DNA of 5,510 bases from Methanomassiliicoccales archaeon (GTDB lineage Archaea; Thermoplasmatota; Thermoplasmata; Methanomassiliicoccales; JACIVX01): the NCBI GenBank assembly GCA_024464195.1, contig JANHAK010000099.1:1-5510 (forward strand). The letters are read 5' to 3'. The notes beneath the pieces were generated by a model. The model was not told where the DNA came from and ran no database searches. It worked only from the letters and a program-made list of their open reading frames with translations. Below are positions 1 to 5,154 of the stretch, one piece after another. The position numbers were made by a program, and so were the translations under genes. Each line of letters starts with the position of its first letter. The stretch's first letter is position 1.

Positions 1-383
1 ACGATGAGACCATCTTCACCAATGATGACCCGTTCTGGCAGCTTCTTTGGATCAGAGACCTTGATCATCTGTGGTGGTGTCAATATGCTGACCTCGACCA
101 CGATCCCCTTCAGTTCGTGTTCCCTCAGAGGAGGAAATCTCGGATCGTGACATGCTGACTGCGCCGCCATAACCAGGGCTTTCTCGAGAGAAAATACAGG
201 TTCAGGATAACCAATGCAACCGCGCAAATCGTGATCTGGGTAAGTTGAAAGAGTGACGAAAACTCCACGTTTCTCGCTGAAAGTCTCAGGAAAATTAAGG
301 TCTTTGACTTTCTCGTGTCGAGCCTCCGCATCGACAACTTTGCGCGCTATTCTTACTGCCGCTTCGCCTTCTGCGTCGTTCAT
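1..383 (-). CDS. AMMECR1-family protein, N-terminal part (cut by the left window edge)
   Basis: Reading the minus strand leftward from an ATG at 383 gives 127 codons without a stop, running out of the window. The translation carries family hallmarks: VFVTL at residues 41-45, the signature LRGCIG at 53-58, then AAQSACHDPRFPPL at 73-86, VEVSILTPP at 96-104 and IGEDGLIV at the edge. These match the AMMECR1 domain (PF01871) found across archaea, in many bacteria and in eukaryotes (human AMMECR1). Members are usually about 200 residues, so roughly the C-terminal third is missing. The biochemical function of the family is unsettled; in some genomes it occurs with Memo-like and radical SAM proteins, and any such neighbour here would lie beyond the left edge. 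The start is ambiguous: AGGAG precedes the ATG at 383 by 11 bases, while an in-frame ATG at 392 has it only 2 bases away. An in-frame TGA at 401-399 rules out anything longer. The family call is firm; the role is not. Confidence 0.9.
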   Translation of the reverse strand, partial: MNDAEGEAAVRIARKVVDAEARHEKVKDLNFPETFSEKRGVFVTLSTYPDHDLRGCIGYPEPVFSLEKALVMAAQSACHDPRFPPLREHELKGIVVEVSILTPPQMIKVSDPKKLPERVIIGEDGLI

Positions 384-678
384 AATGTTCATCTCTCCTC
401 AGATGCCATTTCTTTGGTCAGATTTATCTCTTATGCAATGGAGACTTGTGATTTTCAAGCGAAAAACTACAAACCAAAGATTCTTCAGGCCTGTTAATAA
501 AATCTTTAGAAATAGCTGGGGAAAAGTAAGTTCAATTTGACCCTCAGCTCAATCTCCTTATCGATGTCCGCGAAAAAAAAGATAAAATGTTACGTTTCTA
601 TGCATTTTTTATGTATAGCTCATTAAACGATGAGTTTATTCAAAAAGAATTTCTACTTTCATCAACAATCATATTATC
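384..678. other. Divergent intergenic region
   Basis: This AT-rich stretch lies between two genes read outward and so should hold both promoters. On the minus side, AGGAG (399-395) precedes the AMMECR1 starts, with a weak TATA-like GATAAATC around 421-428. On the plus side, an A-run at 573-580 and the T-rich TATA-like segment at 605-617 precede the CBS gene. No RNA gene or small coding frame with an SD was found. Confidence 0.6.
605..617 (+). promoter_or_regulatory. Candidate TATA box for the CBS-zinc finger gene
   Basis: A T-run followed by ATGTATA resembles an archaeal TATA element. It would place transcription start near 638-642, giving a leader of about 40 bases before the ATG at 679 that contains no SD. 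A short inverted repeat, TAAAC (624-628) and GTTTA (634-638), sits just before the predicted start. Assigned by eye only. Confidence 0.4.
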
Positions 679-1239
679 ATGAACAGCAGGGCAGACGACA
701 TCCTTGTCGAGGAAATCATGACGAAAACGCCAATCATCGGCGATCCTGAGATGACGGTTCAAGATGCAGCAAAATTGATGAAAGCCGAAAAAGTGGGAAG
801 TATTGTCATCGCTCAGGATGGCGAAGCCATTGGCATTATCACGGAAAGAGATCTTGTTAATAAAATAGTCGCCGAGAACAAGATCCCATCGAAGGTCAAG
901 GTAAAAGAGATCATGTCTTCGCCGTTGATCACTGTTGGTCCGAAGGAGAGCGTCTCCTCTGCGGCCAAGAAAATGTCAACATTAAAGGTTAGACGATTGC
1001 CCGTCGTGAAGCAGGGAAAGCTCATTGGCATTCTCACGGAAAACGACATCCTGAAGTTATCACCTTCACTTATTGAGATCACAAGAGAATGGGCGCGGAT
1101 CAGGAGCCAAACATCAGCCAATGCGTCAAATACTAGACTTGCTGAGGGATACTGCGACAGTTGCGGTTCCTATTCCAATGAGTTGCGGATGCATGAGGGA
1201 CAATTGCTATGTTCATCGTGTTACGACCAACTCTCATGA
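679..1239 (+). CDS. Tandem CBS-domain protein with C-terminal C4 zinc finger
   Basis: This 186-residue soluble protein has two CBS domains forming a Bateman module. CBS1 covers about residues 8-66 (VEEIMTKTP, MTVQDAAKLM, GIITERDL at 52-59). CBS2 covers about 73-130 (VKEIMSSPLITVGP, RRLPVV, GILTENDIL at 117-125). Such pairs typically bind adenosine nucleotides or S-adenosylmethionine and act as energy or metabolite sensors; the ligand cannot be told here. After a linker rich in Ser, Ala and Asn comes a small C4 zinc-binding module with Cys159, Cys162, Cys178 and Cys181. It could contact nucleic acid or protein. No catalytic domain is attached, so a regulatory role is inferred. The start at 679 has no SD. 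An in-frame ATG at 718 (Met14) has GAGG five bases upstream, but starting there would cut off the first strand of CBS1 (VEEIM), so 679 is preferred. The gene stands alone on its strand and its stop lies 23 bases from that of the convergent oxidoreductase gene. Confidence 0.92.
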   Translation: MNSRADDILVEEIMTKTPIIGDPEMTVQDAAKLMKAEKVGSIVIAQDGEAIGIITERDLVNKIVAENKIPSKVKVKEIMSSPLITVGPKESVSSAAKKMSTLKVRRLPVVKQGKLIGILTENDILKLSPSLIEITREWARIRSQTSANASNTRLAEGYCDSCGSYSNELRMHEGQLLCSSCYDQLS

Positions 1240-1262
1240 TTCTTATGATTTCGGAAGCCAAA

Positions 1263-3086
1263 TCACCCTAATCCAAGCTGTGCTAACTTCTCTTTTGATG
1301 GGAAGCCGTTTTCATCCCATCCGCGCGCGATGAAGTAATCACTTAGCATTTTCTCTGCTTCTTCGACGGTTAAGACTGCTCCCTTCGAAACACCTGCGGG
1401 AATTGGCTCATGAGTGATTCTTTTCGGTAAGCGATAGCTTTCCCTTCCGACTCCCGCACCTAGATTGAACAGTTGCTTCAGGTTGTTGATTCTTTCGCCA
1501 ATAAGAAGCAAATCATCTTCCTTAAACGATTTTCCAATCGCCGTATCAAGCAGCTCGATGAAGCCTTCGATCTTGAAAAAACTCCTTGAAAACTTACAGA
1601 CACCGAGACAATCGTAAACCATCATGAAATCCTCCATCAATTTGACCGCTTCTCCCTTCCCGATAGGTGAGAGACGGTCTACGCCACTGAAACGCCAGAA
1701 TCTGCCCGTAAGATCAAGAGCATAGAATCCAGATCTGAGATGACAGGCGCCCCTCGATGATGTCATGAAACCGAGGCCCATCCCCTTCATACCTCTTACG
1801 TCATATGCTGGAGGCTCCATTCCTTTTACATGCATGGCATAATCCTCGCAGCCGCGGCCAATTGTTTTAGAGATCCTAAGCACACCCTCGCCAAAGAGGG
1901 CCCCGAGACCATCTCTCCGACCAATGAGTTCGACCATCTTCGGTACGGCTTCGGCAATTCCGAAGCGACAGTCGAAACCCAACTCTTCCTCATCGATCAA
2001 TCCTTTCTCAACAAGTTCCATGACGAATCCAATGACGACACCTGTTGAAATCGTATCAATACCGTATTGATCACAAAGTTCATTCGCCCTGGCAAGGGCT
2101 TCGATATCAGGATTTCCGCACTGACTGCCAAGCGCATAAAGTGTCTCGTACTCAATTCCATCGAGGACAGTGCCTGCATAAGGTCCATCGCGAACGACAA
2201 AAAGTTTACCACATGCTTTAGTGCATGCAAAGCAGGCCTTGTTTTTTATCGCATATTTCGGCGCCCAGTAATAAGGATCAATTTTTTTCCTTTCGTTGAA
2301 AACCCCTTCCTGCCAGTTCTTTGTTGGAAAAACACCACGCTCCGCGTTAACCCATTCAAGGAACTCTCCACTCCCGTATTTCGTATCTTCGATGAACGCA
2401 TTGCTTTTTTCCATCGTCTCCTGCCAACCGAGTGCAAGGTGTATTAGTCGATCTGGATCGTAAATGGTAATGTCTTTGCTCCCTCTGATCGCAATTGCCT
2501 TGAGATTTTTTGACCCGAAAACCGCACCGAGTCCAGCCCGTCCCGCTTGTCGATCTTCGCACTCGATGCATGCATATCGAACAAGCGATTCACCAGCGGG
2601 ACCTATTGTTGCAACAACGAAATCGCCGTAATCCTCTTTAATCGCTTTCGCGGCGTCACGCGTAAACATCCCCCAGTAAGGAGATGCGTTCTCGAATCTA
2701 ACAAGATCATCGTCGATCGATAACAACGCAGGATTCTTGCTTTTACCAATAATTGCGATTGCATCTAGACCGGCCGCTTTCATCTGGGCACCAATCCCAC
2801 CTCCCATGATCGATTCCGCGATCGTTCCTGTTAAAGGAGACTTCGAAACAAACGCTGTCTTACTAGCCGTTGGCACCGGTAGACCTGTGAGGAGGCCTGG
2901 GGCTATCACAATTACGTTCCTCTGGTCGAACGGATCAATCTTCGGATTTACGTGATCGGTGAAAATCTTAACAGCGACGCCTTCCCCTCCTAGGTATTTT
3001 GAACTGAGCTCTTTCGTCATTTCCAGCTTCTTGAAACTCCCATCCGTGAGATCGATGTACAGAATACTGCCTCCGTAACCTTCCAA
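1263..3086 (-). CDS. aor: Aldehyde ferredoxin oxidoreductase (tungsten/molybdenum pterin enzyme)
   Basis: The 607-residue product spans the whole aldehyde ferredoxin oxidoreductase (AOR) family; the Pyrococcus furiosus enzyme is 605. The family oxidises aldehydes to carboxylic acids, or runs in reverse, at a bis-pterin tungsten or molybdenum centre and passes electrons to ferredoxin; it is normally cytoplasmic. Numbering from the TTG at 3086, the N-terminal domain has YGGSILYIDLT and GPAGE. AGRAGLGAVFGSKNLKAI lies at 181-198. The [4Fe-4S] ligands are Cys285, Cys288 and Cys292 (CFACTKAC) plus Cys497. The two pterin-binding DxxG motifs are DQYGID at 339-344 and DCLGVC at 492-497. Glu312 and His449 (ACHLRS) match the proposed active-site Glu and His. 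All are present, so the enzyme should be active; its substrate is unknown. The start was chosen because GGAGG lies 7 bases before this TTG. A TTG at 3092 has it only 1 base away, and the family typically begins near (E)GYxGxIL. The gene follows the ferredoxin gene by 2 bases, implying one transcript and coupled translation. Confidence 0.96.
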   Translation of the reverse strand: MEGYGGSILYIDLTDGSFKKLEMTKELSSKYLGGEGVAVKIFTDHVNPKIDPFDQRNVIVIAPGLLTGLPVPTASKTAFVSKSPLTGTIAESIMGGGIGAQMKAAGLDAIAIIGKSKNPALLSIDDDLVRFENASPYWGMFTRDAAKAIKEDYGDFVVATIGPAGESLVRYACIECEDRQAGRAGLGAVFGSKNLKAIAIRGSKDITIYDPDRLIHLALGWQETMEKSNAFIEDTKYGSGEFLEWVNAERGVFPTKNWQEGVFNERKKIDPYYWAPKYAIKNKACFACTKACGKLFVVRDGPYAGTVLDGIEYETLYALGSQCGNPDIEALARANELCDQYGIDTISTGVVIGFVMELVEKGLIDEEELGFDCRFGIAEAVPKMVELIGRRDGLGALFGEGVLRISKTIGRGCEDYAMHVKGMEPPAYDVRGMKGMGLGFMTSSRGACHLRSGFYALDLTGRFWRFSGVDRLSPIGKGEAVKLMEDFMMVYDCLGVCKFSRSFFKIEGFIELLDTAIGKSFKEDDLLLIGERINNLKQLFNLGAGVGRESYRLPKRITHEPIPAGVSKGAVLTVEEAEKMLSDYFIARGWDENGFPSKEKLAQLGLG

Positions 3087-3088
3087 AA

Positions 3089-3532
3089 TCAACCCTCCAG
3101 TAACGAAAGAACTTTCTGAAAATTCTCCTTCTTCATTTCCTCGTATCTAATTGCACCAAACGGGCAGAATTTGACGCAAAGAGGATCACCACCGCACAAA
3201 TCGCACTTCTTAGCGGTGCCTTCAACCCGTATGACACCGTACGCGCACGCATCCTCGCAAAGACCGCAGCCCGTGCACTTCTCCTCCTCAACCACAAGTG
3301 CCGTACCGTCGAATGAAATCGCTTTTTCAGGGCAGACACTGGCACAGCATTCTTTTTCTTGATCGATACACTGGGCGCAAACCACTGGAATATCGCTGAT
3401 AATGTCCTTGCGAACAATTCTCAATCGTGCTTTTTTCAGATTCACAACTTTGTCATGTGAAAGGGCACATACGAGTTCGCAGAAGCGACAACCAGTGCAG
3501 TTTTCGGGATATGGTACGAGGCACAAAGGCAT
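3089..3532 (-). CDS. Four-cluster [4Fe-4S] ferredoxin, electron-transfer partner of AOR
   Basis: This 147-residue protein has four cysteine motifs in the order seen in HycB/DmsB/YdhY-type electron-transfer subunits. Motif I is Cys12, 15, 18, 22. Motif II is Cys52, 55, 63, 67, ending in CP. Motif III is Cys86, 89, 92, 96. Motif IV is Cys110, 113, 119, 123, ending in CP. The 16 cysteines can hold four [4Fe-4S] clusters; Cys4 and Cys62 are spare. There is no signal peptide or membrane segment, so it should be cytoplasmic. Its overlap-like junction with aor makes it the likely acceptor or relay for the oxidoreductase, as AorA serves AorB in Aromatoleum and YdhY accompanies YdhV in E. coli. The frame is open up to 3709, but that upstream 59-residue stretch has no ferredoxin character. 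A TATA-like box lies about 30 bases before the ATG at 3532, which supports this start on a very short leader with no SD. The final electron acceptor is not visible here. Confidence 0.92.
   Translation of the reverse strand: MPLCLVPYPENCTGCRFCELVCALSHDKVVNLKKARLRIVRKDIISDIPVVCAQCIDQEKECCASVCPEKAISFDGTALVVEEEKCTGCGLCEDACAYGVIRVEGTAKKCDLCGGDPLCVKFCPFGAIRYEEMKKENFQKVLSLLEG
3093..3098 (-). promoter_or_regulatory. Shine-Dalgarno GGAGGG that fixes the aor start
   Basis: This strong SD lies inside the last codons (Leu-Glu-Gly) of the ferredoxin gene. It is 7 bases from the TTG at 3086 and 1 base or less from the TTG at 3092, which overlaps the ferredoxin stop. This favours 3086 and suggests that ribosomes finishing the ferredoxin initiate aor. 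Confidence 0.7.
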
Positions 3533-3560
3533 GTAAGACCCATAACGGAAATTGCCATGA

Positions 3561-3570
3561 TTTAATAAAA
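3561..3570 (-). promoter_or_regulatory. TATA box for the ferredoxin-aor operon
   Basis: The minus strand reads TTTTATTAAA, with its centre about 33 bases before the ATG at 3532. Archaeal TATA boxes are centred about 26 bases before the transcription start, so the RNA would begin within about 10 bases of the ATG. That fits the absence of any SD. It also implies that ferredoxin-aor can be transcribed separately from arsA. The heptamer TGATTAC (plus strand) occurs at 3571-3577, touching the box, and again at 3607-3613; it may be a regulator site but could be chance. Confidence 0.6.
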
Positions 3571-3685
3571 TGATTACCTGACTTCGCGACTTCCTATTAA
3601 TAAGATTGATTACAACACTACGATTGACCAAGAGCTTGCAATAACATTCAAATTTCTCAAGAGTTCTCGAGGAGCACACGATTTT

Positions 3686-3695
3686 GAAATAAAAA
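3686..3695 (-). terminator. T-rich tract after the small gene, possible archaeal terminator
   Basis: Directly after the TGA of the small gene the minus strand reads TTTTTATTTC. Archaeal RNA polymerase often stops at such U-rich tracts without a hairpin. The position between the arsA pair and the separate ferredoxin promoter fits a transcript end, though some read-through is possible. Confidence 0.4.
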
Positions 3696-3986
3696 TCACT
3701 GAACATCAATCTTCTTGATCGAGCGCTCTCTTTTCTGAATGTTATCTATGACCTCCAGATTTGCATCAATGACGCTTTTGATCATAAGAAGAAACTCACG
3801 TTTTGCGGCGAGATAATGTCTTCGTGCCTCAGGCGGAAATTTTGATTCTGGGATCATTGAATCAAGAGCGAGCAGAATCTCCGTTCCTGCCCTCACGAGA
3901 TGATTATGTACTTCCTTTGAAAAGATCGATTCACTGATTTTCTTCACACTCTCGTCCATCCCTTCCGTCTCCTTCTCCTCCGCCAT
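3696..3986 (-). CDS. Small helical protein with an internal repeat, function unknown
   Basis: I do not recognise this family. The 96-residue product starts with a Glu/Lys-rich, probably disordered segment (residues 1-20) and is then predicted helical. It contains two related 17-residue units, HLVRAGTEILLALDSMI (29-45) and HYLAAKREFLLMIKSVI (57-73). They share His, Ala, Glu, Leu-Leu, Ser and Ile at matching places and are joined by a linker with Phe-Pro-Pro. The pattern suggests two amphipathic helices packing in a hairpin or a dimeric bundle. There is no signal peptide, transmembrane segment or cysteine, and the C-terminus is basic. AGGAGG (4002-3997) sits 10 bases before the ATG at 3986; a TTG at 4013 lies upstream of that SD and is rejected, while an ATG at 3959 is a weaker alternative. 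The gene overlaps the end of arsA by 56 bases in another frame, so it is surely cotranscribed with arsA and may work with the ATPase. Confidence 0.77.
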   Translation of the reverse strand: MAEEKETEGMDESVKKISESIFSKEVHNHLVRAGTEILLALDSMIPESKFPPEARRHYLAAKREFLLMIKSVIDANLEVIDNIQKRERSIKKIDVQ

Positions 3987-5154
3987 TCTGCACAGCCCTC
4001 CTAAATCTGACAAGAAGTCGGCCGTCTCTGAATTCTGCCCTATCCGCCTCGCTATTGATCAGTGAGTATGGTAGGGTGATTGATCGCCGATAGGCGCCGA
4101 CTTCGATAATTAATGAATCTTCGACCTTATATAATTCTACCTGCTCCTTCGTTGAAAATGGCAGCTTCAAGGAGAGAGTTTCAGTGCCGTTCTCTTCGAA
4201 GATTTCCATGGGCTTCTCCCGCGAATAAATGGCAGTTGGATCTTCGTCACCAAACAGCATATCACCTAGCGCCTCGAGCGCTTTGATCCCGACAAGCTCT
4301 GTAGGCATCTGCTCCGCTTTGAGAATCTTCAAAGGACTGAAGGCTTCATTAATTAGATCCATGTAACATCGCTGCTCTTCCAGCTTTTGCCTAAAATACA
4401 CTTCATTGCATTCTGGCAAAATTTTGTTAACGACAAGGCATTCGACGGTCAGATCATAAAGGCAAAGATAGGTAAATGCGCGTTTTGTTTCATTGATCAC
4501 CATTTTCTCAGGGTTTACGACAAGCCGAACTGACGTGATATCGGGATTCGTGAGAATTTCTCTCACGGCCCTCATTCTTTCTTTGAGTTCGTCAATGTCG
4601 TTGAGTACCGCCTCAGAAGGCAAAGGCGTTTTCATTACTTTACCGACCGTCACCCTAGCAATTTTCAATAAGTTTCGAAATGCGCGGTACAGCTTGTCGA
4701 AATACCAGTTTGAAATTTCGGGAAAACTCAGCAACCTAAGGGTGTCTGCCGTCGGCGCGGTATCGATGATGATAACATCATACGCATTCGACCTCTGAAA
4801 ATCCCAAAGATAAAAGAGTGCGGACATCAGGTCCATACCAGGCCATATCGCCATTTCTTTAGCCGCAACTCCTTCGACACCAACGGCGGCAAGAAAGTCA
4901 GAAAGATACTTTTGAATCTCCTTCCAACGATGTTCGAGTTCGTAAAGCACGTCAACCTCGATGCCATCGAGATTCTCTTCGATTCGTTTGATTCTTCCAG
5001 AAAGTTGAATCTCGAACGAATCTGAAAGGGAGTGAGCTGAATCAGTGCTCATGACGATTGTCCTGTAGCCGCGCCTCGCTGATCGTAGCGCTGTCGCTGC
5101 AGCCACAGATGTCTTGCCGACGCCTCCTTTTCCAGTATATATAATCACTCTCAA
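3931..5154 (-). CDS. arsA: ArsA/Get3-like ATPase with C-terminal Hsp20-like domain
   Basis: This 407-residue single-domain member of the ArsA/Get3 (SIMIBI-class) ATPases has the deviant Walker A GKGGVGKTS at residues 8-16. Switch I is DSAHSLSDSF at 38-47, where DPAHS is usual. Switch II is DTAPTADTLR at 131-140, where Get3 has DTAPTGHTLR. The conserved stretch VVNPEKMVINETKR lies at 212-225, followed by VVNK (241-244) in the usual nucleotide-base region. Residues about 325-385 resemble the Hsp20-like domain seen at the end of many archaeal and bacterial ArsA homologues (LPFSTKEQVELYKVEDSL, then GRLLVRF). There is no second ATPase half, no Get3 CxxC and no recognisable arsenite-binding cysteine trio, so arsenite export is unlikely. 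ATP-driven handling or targeting of client proteins is an inference. The start is a TTG with GAGG four bases upstream; MRVIIYTGKGG is the usual family N-terminus and an in-frame TGA lies just before it. GTG at 5148 is the only other option. The Gly/Glu-rich last 17 residues overlap the next gene. Confidence 0.94.
   Translation of the reverse strand: MRVIIYTGKGGVGKTSVAAATALRSARRGYRTIVMSTDSAHSLSDSFEIQLSGRIKRIEENLDGIEVDVLYELEHRWKEIQKYLSDFLAAVGVEGVAAKEMAIWPGMDLMSALFYLWDFQRSNAYDVIIIDTAPTADTLRLLSFPEISNWYFDKLYRAFRNLLKIARVTVGKVMKTPLPSEAVLNDIDELKERMRAVREILTNPDITSVRLVVNPEKMVINETKRAFTYLCLYDLTVECLVVNKILPECNEVYFRQKLEEQRCYMDLINEAFSPLKILKAEQMPTELVGIKALEALGDMLFGDEDPTAIYSREKPMEIFEENGTETLSLKLPFSTKEQVELYKVEDSLIIEVGAYRRSITLPYSLINSEADRAEFRDGRLLVRFRRAVQNGGGEGDGRDGRECEENQ

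Noticed and set aside
253..540. A plus-strand open frame of 95 codons overlapping the AMMECR1 start
   Set aside because: It lies mostly antisense to the AMMECR1 coding region and its promoter, has no SD, and the translation has no recognisable domain.
1240..1262. A bidirectional terminator between the CBS gene and aor
   Set aside because: The 23-base gap shows neither a hairpin nor a clear T-run on either strand.
3533..3709. A 59-residue N-terminal extension of the ferredoxin
   Set aside because: It has no Fe-S motif, contains the likely TATA box of the real gene, and would overlap the previous gene's end.
3931..3986. A frameshift at the end of arsA
   Set aside because: The Hsp20-like domain is complete before the overlap, and the next gene has its own SD and ATG, so a sequencing error is not needed to explain it.
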